From contig NZ_VCNA01000002.1 in NCBI RefSeq assembly GCF_006170445.1, positions 248,001 to 312,000 on the forward strand: DNA of 64,000 bases. Reading direction: 5' to 3'. The notes under the pieces are model-generated. The model did not search any database, was not told the origin of the DNA, and saw only the letters and a list, made by a program, of their open reading frames with translations. Of this stretch, positions 7,887 to 17,352 are shown piece after piece; position 1 is the stretch's first letter; each line of letters begins with the position of its first letter. A program made the translations under genes and the position numbers. This DNA comes from Brevibacillus dissolubilis. Lineage in GTDB: Bacteria; Bacillota; Bacilli; Brevibacillales; Brevibacillaceae.

Positions 7887-9251
7887 TTAAAACGGATGAT
7901 ACATCGAGTAAGCGAAGTGATACAGGCTGCTGACGTTCATCGACAGACGTGTGTTACCATAGTAACCGTCAATTGGGATAATATCGTAGTAGTGTGTGCT
8001 GGCAGATGCATAGAAGCTGTAGTCACCGCGCGCTGGTGTGATGTTGCTGATTGGGATGCTGAAGTTGCCGTAGCTGTCCGTGATCGCGGTGCCAAGATGG
8101 ACGGTGTTATTGAGGCGGGCGATGATGCGGATGGTCACTGGTGCGTTGTAGGCAGGCGTACCGGAAGCGGTTTTCGCTTGGCCGGTTACAGTGATATTAC
8201 GGTAGATTCTCCACATGGAGCCATATCCATAGTTGATATACCCCTCTACGCCACCGTCTGAACTGATTCTGCTGACACTGATCTGGGAAGGAACTGTCGT
8301 CTGAGCGCTGGATAAGGTGTATACCTGTGTCGGGCTTACAGATGTAGTAGAGATGACACGGATGAAGAATGTGCCTTGCGGGAAGCCGATGTTATAGCGG
8401 GTGTTTTGATTCAGGGTAGCCAGGACATTCAGGTTGGTGTCGAGGATGTCTGTACGATACGCACCGCTTCCGTTGTTGGTGAGCTGCACCGCAAAGTTAG
8501 TCGCTGTCGTTACATTGTACTTGATCCAGTCTTCGTCAAAATCATTGTCAATCGTCTGTGATACGCTGAACTTGTCGCTTTTCGCTTTGGCATAATACGC
8601 GTTATCATCCGGTTCAGCAGCGTCATATTGGGAAGAATGCTTCACGATAAAAGCAAACGGGTTGGCTGCATCGAAGCCGGAAGCGGAGTTGACGGCGATG
8701 AAGTAGTAGCCTGGTGTGGCGATTTTGCTCAGGTTCTCATTCTGACCAGCCAGATACACAGAGGAAACCTGCTCTTCCAATGCGCCTGTCGTCTCGTTGT
8801 ATTTAAACATATGTAAGTCATAGTCGACAGTCGTTGAGTCTACGGTGTCCATGTAGACGGTTACTTTGCCTGCCTGGTCGTTTCGGAAGAAGAACCATTG
8901 CTCCCCGCCTTCTTCGGTGATCACATCGGTGACAACGGTGTCTTTTTGGAAGTAGGTTGCCATCGCAGGTGTGTTGTTGTCGTCTGCGTCAATCGTGATG
9001 TAGTCGGCGTCCGAAGCTTTAGGCTTCTTCACTTTCTTTGTGGAAAATTCGGCTGGATCGACGGCTTGTCCATCTGGGAGCGTCAGTTTCCCGCTTTTCT
9101 CCTCTGCCCATTTGGCCTTGGTTTTGCTCAGATCGATGGACGTGACATCAATCTCCTTGTTCAGCGGCTTAGCCGAAGCAGATGCCACCGAGATACCACT
9201 TACTGCTGTGCTTGCGAACAGCAGGGTGGCTAGGAACAATTTTTTGAACAA
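7887..9251 (-). CDS. Secreted protein with two PPC-like domains and a C-terminal Ig-like/carboxypeptidase-regulatory domain
   Basis: A 454-residue exported protein. The TTG start at 9251 is preferred because AAAGGAG lies eight bases upstream and the product begins with a proper signal peptide (LFKKLFLATLLFASTAVS). After an Asp/Lys-rich propeptide-like stretch come two beta-sandwich domains of the bacterial pre-peptidase C-terminal (PPC) type, with the marks EQWFFFRND...YDLHMFKYN and DEDWIKYNV...FFIRVIST. A further beta domain (ITVTGQAKTASGTPAYNAPV) follows. PPC domains normally ride on secreted peptidases; here no catalytic domain is seen, so it may be an adhesin or matrix protein. Its function is unknown. 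Confidence 0.75.
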   Translation of the reverse strand: MFKKLFLATLLFASTAVSGISVASASAKPLNKEIDVTSIDLSKTKAKWAEEKSGKLTLPDGQAVDPAEFSTKKVKKPKASDADYITIDADDNNTPAMATYFQKDTVVTDVITEEGGEQWFFFRNDQAGKVTVYMDTVDSTTVDYDLHMFKYNETTGALEEQVSSVYLAGQNENLSKIATPGYYFIAVNSASGFDAANPFAFIVKHSSQYDAAEPDDNAYYAKAKSDKFSVSQTIDNDFDEDWIKYNVTTATNFAVQLTNNGSGAYRTDILDTNLNVLATLNQNTRYNIGFPQGTFFIRVISTTSVSPTQVYTLSSAQTTVPSQISVSRISSDGGVEGYINYGYGSMWRIYRNITVTGQAKTASGTPAYNAPVTIRIIARLNNTVHLGTAITDSYGNFSIPISNITPARGDYSFYASASTHYYDIIPIDGYYGNTRLSMNVSSLYHFAYSMYHPF

Positions 9252-9467
9252 TGTTACCACTCCTTTAACTAATAGTAAAAATACGACTTCATTATACAAG
9301 AGATTAGCAAAATATTACATATATTACACCAAAATTTTCATTATGAAATATTTGTCACAATTCTGATAACAAAAGTTTTGCTACTGACATTTTGTAAGTG
9401 TTATGGTACGATCAAGACGGTTCGAAAACCGCCCGCCACAGATGGCTGGTGTATATGGAGGTTCTCT

Positions 9468-10199
9468 ATGAAAGTAGAAATCTGGTCTGATTTTATCTGC
9501 CCGTTTTGCTATATTGGAAAACGTCGCTTTGAAGCGGCTCTGGAACAGTTCGCCCATAAACAAGAGATCGAAGTGATCTATCGCAGCTTTGAGCTTGATC
9601 CTAATGCCAAGCGTGAGGCGACTCAAGATATCCACAGCATGCTGGCTGGCAAGTACGGCATGAGTCTGGAGCAAGCCAAATCGGCGAATGCAGATGTCGG
9701 CAGACAAGCAGAAGGTGTCGGTCTTACCTATGACTTTGACAACATGAAGCCGTCCAACACATTTGACGCACACCGCCTGTCGCATTATGCTGCCAGTCAT
9801 GGTCGGATGCAGGAGATGACGGAGCGTCTGCTCTATGCTTATTTTACAGAAGGCAAGCATCTGGGTGATCATGAGACACTGACCGCTCTGGCCGCTGAAG
9901 TAGGGCTTGATAGGGACGAAGTGGCGAAGATGCTGTCTGGTGAGGACTTCACCCAAGAAGTGCGCTCCGATGAACAGGAAGCTGTCGATCTTGGGATTCG
10001 CGGTGTTCCCTTCTTCGTGATCAACCGCCGCTATGCGGTATCTGGTGCACAGCCGAGCGAGGTGTTCCTCGACGCGTTGAAAAAAGCGTGGGACGAGCAA
10101 AGTCCGCTGACCATTCTCAACGAGGCCAGTGAGTCTGCGGACGATGCGGCTTGTGTGGACGGGGTATGTGCGACGGATGGTGATAAGCAGAAGCAGTAA
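9468..10199 (+). CDS. DsbA-family oxidoreductase (FrnE-like)
   Basis: A 243-residue cytoplasmic thioredoxin-fold protein. The start at 9468 (MKVEIWSDFICPFCYIGKRR) follows GGAGG seven bases upstream. The CPFC active site sits in the first strand-helix turn, a helical insertion covers residues ~60-150, and the cis-Pro loop is GVPFFVINRRYAVSGAQP. No signal peptide is present, in line with FrnE-type proteins that act as cytoplasmic disulfide isomerases or 2-hydroxychromene-carboxylate-isomerase-like enzymes. The C terminus carries a second Cys pair (CVDGVC). Monocistronic, ending in a strong terminator. Confidence 0.88.
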   Translation: MKVEIWSDFICPFCYIGKRRFEAALEQFAHKQEIEVIYRSFELDPNAKREATQDIHSMLAGKYGMSLEQAKSANADVGRQAEGVGLTYDFDNMKPSNTFDAHRLSHYAASHGRMQEMTERLLYAYFTEGKHLGDHETLTALAAEVGLDRDEVAKMLSGEDFTQEVRSDEQEAVDLGIRGVPFFVINRRYAVSGAQPSEVFLDALKKAWDEQSPLTILNEASESADDAACVDGVCATDGDKQKQ

Positions 10200-10228
10200 C
10201 AGGTTGCTTCACTTTTCGATTCACGAGC

Positions 10229-10263
10229 AAAAAGACCTAATCAATTACTGATTAGGTCTTTTT
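10229..10263. terminator. Strong bidirectional terminator
   Basis: AAAAAGACCTAATCA (10229-10243) and TGATTAGGTCTTTTT (10249-10263) form a perfect 15-base-pair stem with a five-base loop, flanked by A and T runs on either side. It serves the DsbA-like gene and the convergent araC-family gene. Confidence 0.9.
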
Positions 10264-10301
10264 GGCTATCGAGAAAACCCTACTTTCATACCGGGAGTTC
10301 A

Positions 10302-11192
10302 TTAACCATCATCCATTTTATACTTTTTATACGCTAATGGTGTCATATTCATCGACTTTCGGAATCTATCAATAAAATAGCTTGTACTATTAAATCCTAC
10401 TTGATAGGCCACTTCCGTAACATTAGATTCTGCTTGTTGCAGGAGGAGTACGCTTTTTTGAATTCGATAATCCATTACGTAATTCAACGGTGTTGTCCTC
10501 AACATTCGTTTGAAATATCGACAGCATTCAGAACGGCTCAATTGACCAACTCTTGCAATATCATCTAACATGATTTTCTCAGCATAATGTTGATGGATCC
10601 AATTTAACATTTGCTTCATTCGTTGACTCTTCACTATTTCCGTCTGGTCGTATTCTAATGGAAAGCCATTCATGATTAAGTTTTTCCAAATGAATGTTAG
10701 CTGCACGGTGATATCGAATTCATAGTACGGTGATTTCTGTTGAATCCATTGATTAATATTTAGAATGGCATCTAAAATATTTTTCCCCCAAGGCTCATTT
10801 GCATCTATGTATAAGTACGGTAAATTAGTCGCTTGAATATAGGGACTTACATAGGTTGAATAAAGTTCTTGGGATAAAACGAAATGTGGAGAAACATTTA
10901 AACAAATATAGACACAACCTGATTGATTTTTCTCTTCCGCCATGTGCAGGCAACCACTATTGATAAATAGTCCGTTCCCCTCTCGAACCACTCGTTTTTC
11001 TTCATTGATCTGAAAGATTGCTTCCCCTTTTACAATCAGGACAAATTGAATTTCGTCATGCCAATGAAGTGGGATATGTCCATGTATATTTTGGGTAATG
11101 GTTGTTTGGTAACATGCAATCGGTAACACGACGGTACGATGTTCGGTTAGCTCTTTCAAGCTTTGGTCAACCATGAAATTTTTTGTTTGCAA
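10302..11192 (-). CDS. AraC-family transcriptional regulator with N-terminal cupin
   Basis: A 296-residue regulator. The N-terminal half is an AraC-type ligand-binding cupin (HIPLHWHDEIQFVLIVKGEA). The C-terminal ~100 residues hold two helix-turn-helix motifs (MLDDIARVGQLSRSECCRYF and VTEVAYQVGFNSTSYFIDRF). The TTG start at 11192 follows GAGGTGG at suitable spacing. The coding sequence is clearly AT-richer than its neighbours, as is the divergent EamA transporter gene, so the two look like a co-acquired regulator/transporter pair. It most likely controls that transporter; the ligand is unknown. Confidence 0.88.
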   Translation of the reverse strand: MQTKNFMVDQSLKELTEHRTVVLPIACYQTTITQNIHGHIPLHWHDEIQFVLIVKGEAIFQINEEKRVVREGNGLFINSGCLHMAEEKNQSGCVYICLNVSPHFVLSQELYSTYVSPYIQATNLPYLYIDANEPWGKNILDAILNINQWIQQKSPYYEFDITVQLTFIWKNLIMNGFPLEYDQTEIVKSQRMKQMLNWIHQHYAEKIMLDDIARVGQLSRSECCRYFKRMLRTTPLNYVMDYRIQKSVLLLQQAESNVTEVAYQVGFNSTSYFIDRFRKSMNMTPLAYKKYKMDDG

Positions 11193-11302
11193 ATTCCCGC
11201 CACCTCAATATCTTTATATTTTTTAGCTAGATATGAGTATTATTAAATCAATTTTCCACTTACTATTACACTATTATTATAATTAAAGGTGGAGAATTAA
11301 TC

Positions 11303-12256
11303 ATGGATACACAAACGAGACGAACAGGGTTATTTCTCGTGATAACGGGAGCGATATTTTGGGGGATTGGTGGCACTGTTGCACAAAAGCTCTTTCAACA
11401 ATACGCAATTGATGTAAATTGGCTTGTAACGACACGCTTGCTCATAGCTGGGTTTTTACTTTTAACCGTTCAATTTTTGGTGAAAGACCGTTCACAGATA
11501 TTTGGTGTCTGGAAAACTAGAAGGACAGCCGTTCATCTGATTATCTTCGCGATACTTGGTATGCTTGCTGTTCAATACACCTATATGGCATCTATTAAAC
11601 ATGGTAATGCTGCTGTTGCAACGCTATTACAATATTTAGCACCTGTCATGATTATCATCTACGAAATCTTACGAAAACAATCCGTGTTAACACGAAGAGA
11701 TTTGTTGACGGTATTGCTTGCTTTGTTCGGTTGCTTTTTCTTATTAACAAACGGCTCCATCTCTGAACTATCCGTGCCGACACTTGCAATCGTTTGGGGT
11801 GTTTTATCTGGGTTAACGTTAGCCTTTTATTCCTTATATGCTGTTCCTCTATTGAAGCAATACGATTCTCTTGTCATTGTTGGCTGGGCTATGATAATCG
11901 GTGGTACTTCATTAAGTTTTATCCATCCACCTTGGCAAATGAACACTGCAACCATGACGCTAGAAGCCTATTTATACTTACTATTCGTTATCATATTCGG
12001 TACAATGATTGCATTTTGGTTTTATATAGAAAGCTTACAAAGCCTTTCCCCTAAAGAATCAAGCCTCCTTGGTAGCTTAGAGCCACTAGCGGCTGTTTTA
12101 ACAACGGTCATTTGGTTACAAGAACCTTTTGGATTTTTTCAATGGATTGGTACATCTTGTATCATTGGGATGATTTTATTATTGGCATTGAATAAAACGT
12201 CTTCTACACAGAATAACCAACCCCATAAAAATAAAAAGCCCCTCAGAGTGAGTTAA
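11303..12256 (+). CDS. EamA/DMT-family transporter
   Basis: A 317-residue inner-membrane protein with ten hydrophobic segments in two EamA repeats of about 145 residues each (first [17 protein letters not shown]-like, second starting near [19 protein letters not shown]). DMT carriers of this type export amino acids, metabolites or drugs. The ATG follows AAAGGTGGAG. It is divergent from an AraC regulator and shares its low GC content and codon use (many AAA, TTA, ATT), unlike the flanking GC-rich genes. The C terminus is a basic, polar tail ([14 protein letters not shown]). Confidence 0.87.
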   Translation: MDTQTRRTGLFLVITGAIFWGIGGTVAQKLFQQYAIDVNWLVTTRLLIAGFLLLTVQFLVKDRSQIFGVWKTRRTAVHLIIFAILGMLAVQYTYMASIKHGNAAVATLLQYLAPVMIIIYEILRKQSVLTRRDLLTVLLALFGCFFLLTNGSISELSVPTLAIVWGVLSGLTLAFYSLYAVPLLKQYDSLVIVGWAMIIGGTSLSFIHPPWQMNTATMTLEAYLYLLFVIIFGTMIAFWFYIESLQSLSPKESSLLGSLEPLAAVLTTVIWLQEPFGFFQWIGTSCIIGMILLLALNKTSSTQNNQPHKNKKPLRVS

Positions 12257-12289
12257 TCGCTCGAGAGGCATTACTATGCTAATCTGCCA

Positions 12290-13189
12290 TTACGAATCTA
12301 CCAGCTCTCCCCCATTCGGGTGCAGGATCTGTCCGGTTATGTAACGAGAATCATCTGATGCGAGGAACACATAGCTGGTCGCCACTTCAAAAGGCTGGCC
12401 GGCACGCTTCATCGGGGTATCGGTGCCGAAGGTTTTGACCTGCTCTTCGGGGAAGGTGGCTGGAATCAGTGGAGTCCAGATCGGGCCTGGTGCTACACCG
12501 TTGACGCGAATTCCCTGCTTGACGAGTGATTGGGAGAGCGAACGGGTGAAGGCTAAGATCGCACCCTTGGTCGAGGAGTAATCGAGCAGCTGTGGATTGC
12601 CTGCATAGGCGGTGACCGATGTCGTATTGATGATCGCACTGCCGCTCTTCAGGTGTGGGAGGACGGCTTTGGTCATGAAGAAAAAGGCGTAGATATTGGT
12701 ACGGAACGTCAGATCAAGCTGTTCGGCGGTGATGTCGAGGATGCTCTGCTGGACGAATTGGACGGCATGGTTGTTGACCAGAATGTCGATTTTGTCGAAA
12801 TGCTGGATCGCCTGCCGCACAACCTCCTGTGACATCGCTTCCTGCTGCAAGTCTCCGGGAACCAGCAGGCAGCGTCTACCGTATTGCTCGACCCGCTGCC
12901 TCGTCTCCTCTGCATCCTCGTGTTCGTTGAGATAGGCGATCACCACGTCTGCGCCTTCTTTGGCAAACGCATACGCGACTGCTCTGCCGATCCCGCTGTC
13001 TCCACCTGTGATGATGGTGACTTTATCCTTTAGCTTTCCGCTTCCCAGTGCTTCGGAATTCTCGGAGATAGGTCGTGGAACCATCAAGGTTTCAAGGCCG
13101 GGCTGCTGATTCTGGTGCTGTGTGGGAAATGAGATCGGGACTTCCTCACACTTCTTCTTTTTACCATAGTACTCGTACTCAGGATACAT
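12290..13189 (-). CDS. SDR-family oxidoreductase (YhdF/YdaD-like general-stress type)
   Basis: A 299-residue NAD(P)-dependent short-chain dehydrogenase. A ~45-residue N-terminal extension (MYPEYEYYGKKKKCEEVP...) precedes the Rossmann motif TGGDSGIGRAVAYAFAKEGA. NNHA and the catalytic Ser/Tyr-x-x-x-Lys (TSVTAYAGNPQLLDYSSTKG) are present. This extended form is common in Bacilli, where relatives belong to general-stress regulons. A close paralogue lies in the window at 37316-38206, with the same extension and motif order. AGGTGAT precedes the ATG. The substrate is unknown. Confidence 0.9.
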   Translation of the reverse strand: MYPEYEYYGKKKKCEEVPISFPTQHQNQQPGLETLMVPRPISENSEALGSGKLKDKVTIITGGDSGIGRAVAYAFAKEGADVVIAYLNEHEDAEETRQRVEQYGRRCLLVPGDLQQEAMSQEVVRQAIQHFDKIDILVNNHAVQFVQQSILDITAEQLDLTFRTNIYAFFFMTKAVLPHLKSGSAIINTTSVTAYAGNPQLLDYSSTKGAILAFTRSLSQSLVKQGIRVNGVAPGPIWTPLIPATFPEEQVKTFGTDTPMKRAGQPFEVATSYVFLASDDSRYITGQILHPNGGELVDS

Positions 13190-13327
13190 GGGAGGGCATC
13201 ACCTTTCTGTCACGATCATTATTCTTACAAGTTATATCCACAGTTGGCTAGGCAATATTTCACAGTCCTATGCAGTTTAGCCAAACGGAAAAAGACCTAA
13301 TCCCCCCGACCAGGTCTGTGATACAAA

Positions 13328-13355
13328 AAAGAGCAGGGATCTCCCCCTGCTCTTT
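13328..13355 (-). terminator. Terminator of the second diguanylate cyclase gene
   Basis: AAAGAGCAGGG (13328-13338) pairs perfectly with CCCTGCTCTTT (13345-13355). On the minus strand it is followed by a T run. Confidence 0.8.
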
Positions 13356-13396
13356 ACTCTTTATGCTTCATTCATTTCATAGATACGTACGGCTTT

Positions 13397-15025
13397 TTAA
13401 CTCTTATGAAATGTCACTTTGTTCTTACCCGTCCGCTTCGACACATACAGCGCTTCGTCTGCATATCGGATCACTGCAATCGGCTCTTGGTCATTGGTAG
13501 GCCATACTGCTCCCCCGACACTGCATCCCACGTGAAGCTGTTGATTCGCCAGATCGAACGGTTGATTCAGGCTCGCAATGATTTTTTCAGCGGTGACGGC
13601 TGCTTCCTGTACAGGATTAGCCGCAGACGTAAACAGCACGACCAAAAACTCGTCACCGCCCAGCCGGAATGCACTCTCGTCAGCACGGATACAGCGTTTG
13701 AGCCTGGTTGCCACCTCCTGCAATAACAGATCGCCGGTGTGGTGACCATGGGTGTCATTCACCAGCTTGAATCCATCCAGATCCAGATAGAGGAAGGTGA
13801 GGGTTTCGTCCATGGATTGTGCTTTTTTCATCGCAGTTTCCAAAAACGGATCAAGCGCAATCCGGTTCATCAGACCTGTCAGGTTGTCGGTATGAGCAAG
13901 ATTCTCCATCCGGCCCAGATCAGACACGGTGCGAACCAGTGAGTCTACCAGCTCCCGGAGCGATAATGAGAGGATTTCGATATCTTTAATTCCTGAGTAA
14001 TAAGGGATTTCTACCCGTTCACCTGCGCGCAGGCGGTTGGCGGTGTGGGAGATGTGCTGCAGTGGTTTGGTGATGAATCCTGCGATCAGCCATCCGATCA
14101 GTGCAAATACAACCGATGAGATGACCCCAATGAGCAGAAGCATGTTCTGCAATTCCCTCACAGGTGCATAGGCTGTCTCCTCAGGAATCCGAACCAGAAC
14201 CGACCATCCCAATCCTGAGTAGTTCTGGTAGCCGTCGCCCAACGCATAGCCGGTCAAATACCGCCCTCCATCCGGCCAAGTCTCCAGTAACCAATTGTTC
14301 TGTCCTTTTCGGGCCAGATTGACACTGTCCAGATGCAGGGGCTTGCCGACCATTTTTTCGGGCCCCAAGATGACCGTGTCATTCTGCTTGCTGACGACGA
14401 AAATCTCTGCATCCCTACTATCATCCTTCAACGGCTGGACGATATCCTTTTCTACCTGACGGGACCACTCCCAGCTAAGATGGGCAGCCAGTACGCCGAC
14501 CAGCTCTCCATCATCTCCTACGACTGCCTTGGATATATCGACAAATTGCAGTGGCTCACCAGTCGGATTGGGGAGCAGCTTCGCCAGCAGAACGGCTTCA
14601 TGCACATCCCCGATAAAGTGTCCTTTGATCCCTTCCTGATAGACAGGGCGCTTGGATATATCCTTGCCTGCCAGGATGCGCTGGGTAGCGGCAAGCACCT
14701 TCCCGTCCCGATCGGTCAACCCTACCCACGAGAAGGAAGGAAAGCTTTTTTGCAGCTGGTCTAACAGCTCTTGAACCGAATGCAGATCATCAGGATTTTT
14801 GATATCTTTCAGCTGGCTGATTACGTCTATTTCGCCCGCACGCGCCCACATGAAAAAGTCAAGCTTATCGGCCATCTGATAAGCGGTGGTGGAGAGCTGG
14901 TTTCCAATCTCCTCTTTCATTTTTTCACCGGATTGCTTGCCGATCGTCAAGACCAGAACGGCAGTTAAGAGAAAAATGACAGCGGCAAAGATCACAGCTA
15001 CATAGGTGCGGAGTTTCATTTTCAA
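13397..15025 (-). CDS. Diguanylate cyclase with extracellular dCache-like sensor, HAMP and GGDEF domain
   Basis: A 542-residue membrane enzyme making cyclic di-GMP. One N-terminal membrane segment is followed by a ~250-residue outside domain of dCache type (WVGLTDRDGKVLAATQ; ISKRPVYQEG). A second membrane segment (MLLLIGVISSVVFALIGWLI) leads to a HAMP linker and a GGDEF domain with the active loop RLGGDEFLVVLF. The signature LTGLMNR and the substrate-binding YLDLDGFKLVND are intact. TTG at 15025 is favoured because AAGGAGG lies ten bases upstream; the ATG at 15019 is also possible. It likely senses a small extracellular molecule such as an amino or organic acid. Monocistronic. Confidence 0.92.
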   Translation of the reverse strand: MKMKLRTYVAVIFAAVIFLLTAVLVLTIGKQSGEKMKEEIGNQLSTTAYQMADKLDFFMWARAGEIDVISQLKDIKNPDDLHSVQELLDQLQKSFPSFSWVGLTDRDGKVLAATQRILAGKDISKRPVYQEGIKGHFIGDVHEAVLLAKLLPNPTGEPLQFVDISKAVVGDDGELVGVLAAHLSWEWSRQVEKDIVQPLKDDSRDAEIFVVSKQNDTVILGPEKMVGKPLHLDSVNLARKGQNNWLLETWPDGGRYLTGYALGDGYQNYSGLGWSVLVRIPEETAYAPVRELQNMLLLIGVISSVVFALIGWLIAGFITKPLQHISHTANRLRAGERVEIPYYSGIKDIEILSLSLRELVDSLVRTVSDLGRMENLAHTDNLTGLMNRIALDPFLETAMKKAQSMDETLTFLYLDLDGFKLVNDTHGHHTGDLLLQEVATRLKRCIRADESAFRLGGDEFLVVLFTSAANPVQEAAVTAEKIIASLNQPFDLANQQLHVGCSVGGAVWPTNDQEPIAVIRYADEALYVSKRTGKNKVTFHKS

Positions 15026-15245
15026 TAGGAACACGACCTCCTTATCTGACAGAAAAACCAAGTAGAATATGAAATGCAGCAGAACCACCAAAATAGATGG
15101 GTATAAAAATGAGCGGATGTAGTTTTTAGTACCACTATATTGTAATACTCAAACATGAAAATGTCTTCTGGCTGTTCGCAAGATTCGTTCCCATGGGTAT
15201 GAAATCTTTTTGCGGAAAATGAATCCTTATCGGAATTTTATCATG
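15026..15245. other. AT-rich spacer upstream of the diguanylate cyclase gene
   Basis: A spacer of about 310 bases lies between the two minus-strand genes. It holds the terminator of the downstream side (15249-15282). Beyond that I see only AT-rich sequence that presumably holds the cyclase promoter, with no clear hexamer pair. Confidence 0.5.
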
Positions 15246-15248
15246 AAA

Positions 15249-15282
15249 AAGCCGGCTCTCCTACTCTGAGAAGTTCCGGCTT
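15249..15282 (-). terminator. GC-rich hairpin, likely minus-strand terminator
   Basis: AAGCCGG (15249-15255) pairs with CCGGCTT (15276-15282), with a further weak inner stem. On the minus strand a run of five T follows, so it ends transcription of the aldose epimerase gene. Confidence 0.65.
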
Positions 15283-15337
15283 CGTTTGTTGATATCGTAT
15301 GGCCTTCAAGCATGGCCTACACGTCCAAAGTTGATTT

Positions 15338-16204
15338 CTACTGCAACGAGATCCCTACTTCCGTCCGCAACACGCCCCCGTCAGGCACCATCTGCAGCTG
15401 CTCCTTGCGATTCAGCTCATTCCCCAGTGCCATCCACGGCTCCACACAGACAAAATCCTGCCCTTCCTCCGTCCACAGCATGATGAACCGGAACTCCTCC
15501 CCGTACTCGATCACGACCCTCTGATTCGTATCCTCTAAGTCAAAAGCAATCTCCTGTGTCACCGCATCAAGCAACGCTACCGATTGTTTGAGATCGCTCA
15601 GATCGACGACCCCTTCGAAGGCCCGGATCGTCATATCCCGGTAATTGAGACAACGCTGGGCATCTGTCTCATAACGGATTTCTTTGTCCGCGACACGAAA
15701 ATACGGATGAAATCCAGCATACATCGGCATGTCGGCCCCGGAGCGATTATGATACTCCTGCTGGATCGTCAGCTTCCCGTCTTGGAGAATGTACGTGAAT
15801 CTCAGCTCAAAATCAAACGGGTAATACTTCCGCGTATCGTCGTCGCTTGCAAGCACCAGTGTAATCGAAGCCTTCTCTTCTGTGTCCGTAGCCGCTACCG
15901 TCCACGGCTTGTTGCGCGCGAAGCCGTGATTGGGCATGGGATAGGCTTGGCCGTTCCACTCGTAGGTGGCATTCTCCATTTGACCGCAAGCAGGAAACAA
16001 AATCGGAATGCCGCCTCTGATATTTTTCGTCGGGTCATAAAACGTCTCTTTGTTCAGAAACAACAGCTCCCGACCGCCGATCCCAAGGCTGATGATGATC
16101 CCGCCGCGCTCTGGGGCAACCTTCACCCACGAATTCGTGACAGCTTCTGTCAGCTCATAGATTTGATATTGTTGATCCATATAGGTGTTCACTTGATACG
16201 TCAC
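15338..16204 (-). CDS. Aldose 1-epimerase family protein
   Basis: A 288-residue beta-sandwich mutarotase-like protein acting on a sugar hemiacetal. The typical catalytic residues are visible: His in MPNHGFARNKPW, His in YAGFHPYFRV, and the general-base Glu in VCVEPWMALGNE. The sugar-binding Arg/Gly block IRGGIPILFPACG near residue 60 is also present. The length fits the D-hexose-6-phosphate-epimerase/LacX branch as well as it does classical GalM, so the sugar cannot be named. The ATG at 16204 is accepted; no strong ribosome site lies directly before it. Monocistronic, with no sugar-catabolic genes beside it. Confidence 0.88.
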   Translation of the reverse strand: MTYQVNTYMDQQYQIYELTEAVTNSWVKVAPERGGIIISLGIGGRELLFLNKETFYDPTKNIRGGIPILFPACGQMENATYEWNGQAYPMPNHGFARNKPWTVAATDTEEKASITLVLASDDDTRKYYPFDFELRFTYILQDGKLTIQQEYHNRSGADMPMYAGFHPYFRVADKEIRYETDAQRCLNYRDMTIRAFEGVVDLSDLKQSVALLDAVTQEIAFDLEDTNQRVVIEYGEEFRFIMLWTEEGQDFVCVEPWMALGNELNRKEQLQMVPDGGVLRTEVGISLQ

Positions 16205-16410
16205 GCGATAAACCTCCCGGATAATGGACTCTATCCATTTATTTTACACAGTCCTGTGCGGTTCTCCTAATTGGATTGGATTCTGGAGCGCGTCCCACAG
16301 GTTTTCCACCAGTTTTCCACATTGATTTAAAGAAAATCTAAGAATTGGCGTCTAGACTTAAACCTGCAACAACGAGTCACCTATACGGAACAACGAAAGG
16401 ATGATCAATC

Positions 16411-17286
16411 ATGATGAAAAATATCACGATGCTTTCTGCAATCGGCGCACTCGTAGTGGCTGGCGGTCTCGGAATCGCACACGCTGCAACAGAGACGACC
16501 ACTTCCGGCACAGGTACAAGCAAAATCGCGCTTCCTTTTGTCAAGGCTGACGGCGACCACATCAAGGTCCGTGGGATCAAAGGCTTCGGGAAGGACAACA
16601 CCGAGCTGCTCACCCTGCTCAAGCTTGACGAAGAAGGTCTGAAAACCCAGCTCCAAGCTGGCAAATCCCTCGCTGAGATCGCAGAAGCCCAAGGCGTATC
16701 CAAGGATTCCGTGATCGAGCTGATCAAAAAGCAAAACAATGAGCGCATCGATCAAGCTGTAACCGATGGCAAGCTGACTGCGGAACAAGCTGCTGAATTG
16801 AAAGCTCAATTCGACTCCAAAGTAGCTGAGATGATCGAGAAAACAGGCATCGGTGTTGGCAAAGGCGGCTTCGGCAAAGGTCACCGCGGCTTCTTCCACA
16901 GTGAAGAGCTCCACACCCTGCTCAAGCTTGACGAGGAAGGTCTGAAAACCCAGCTCCAAGCTGGCAAATCCCTCGCTGAGATCGCAGAAGCCCAAGGCGT
17001 ATCCAAGGATTCCGTAATCGAGCTGATTAAAAAGCAAAACAATGAGCGCATCGATCAAGCCGTAACCGATGGCAAGCTGACTGCAGAACAGGCTGCTGAG
17101 ATGAAAACTCAATTCGACTCCAAAGTAGCTGAGCTGATCGAGCAAAAAGGCTTCGCTGGCGGTAAAGGGAAAGGCGGTTTCGGTAAAGGGAAAGGCGGTT
17201 TCGGTAAAGGCCGCGACGGCAAAGGTACAAACAGCACCCAACAGCCACAAGAATCCACCACCACTACCTCTTCTACTACTTTGTAA
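16411..17286 (+). CDS. Secreted helical protein with two near-identical 76-residue repeats and a Gly/Lys-rich tail
   Basis: A 291-residue exported protein with a signal peptide (MMKNITMLSAIGALVVAGGL, cleavage near AHA-AT). It contains two copies of a helical unit (LLKLDEEGLKTQLQAGKSLA... to ...LTAEQAAELKAQFDSKVAE). Each is followed by a flexible Gly/Lys/Phe stretch, and the C terminus is a run of GKGKGGFGKG motifs then Thr/Ser. The unit resembles DUF2680-like helical repeats in secreted Bacilli proteins. The basic tail suggests binding to wall polymers or DNA. The two units are almost identical in DNA too, so the duplication is recent. Function unknown. Confidence 0.75.
   Translation: MMKNITMLSAIGALVVAGGLGIAHAATETTTSGTGTSKIALPFVKADGDHIKVRGIKGFGKDNTELLTLLKLDEEGLKTQLQAGKSLAEIAEAQGVSKDSVIELIKKQNNERIDQAVTDGKLTAEQAAELKAQFDSKVAEMIEKTGIGVGKGGFGKGHRGFFHSEELHTLLKLDEEGLKTQLQAGKSLAEIAEAQGVSKDSVIELIKKQNNERIDQAVTDGKLTAEQAAEMKTQFDSKVAELIEQKGFAGGKGKGGFGKGKGGFGKGRDGKGTNSTQQPQESTTTTSSTTL
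16612..16839 (+). repeat. In-frame tandem repeat, copy 1
   Basis: A 228-base unit almost identical to 16915-17142, offset by exactly 303 bases (101 codons). It codes for one helical repeat of the secreted protein. Confidence 0.9.
16915..17142 (+). repeat. In-frame tandem repeat, copy 2
   Basis: Second copy of the 228-base unit. A few substitutions, most of them silent or conservative, separate it from copy 1. Confidence 0.9.
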
Positions 17287-17352
17287 GATACTCTGTAAAA
17301 CGAACAGATAGCCACAAGAACACCACACATAGAATCAGCTTCCTACACATAA

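Noticed and set aside
12246-12272. Hairpin GCCCCTC/GAGAGGC at the end of the first EamA gene as a terminator
   Set aside because: One mismatch, a weak inner stem and no T run on the plus strand; too weak to list.
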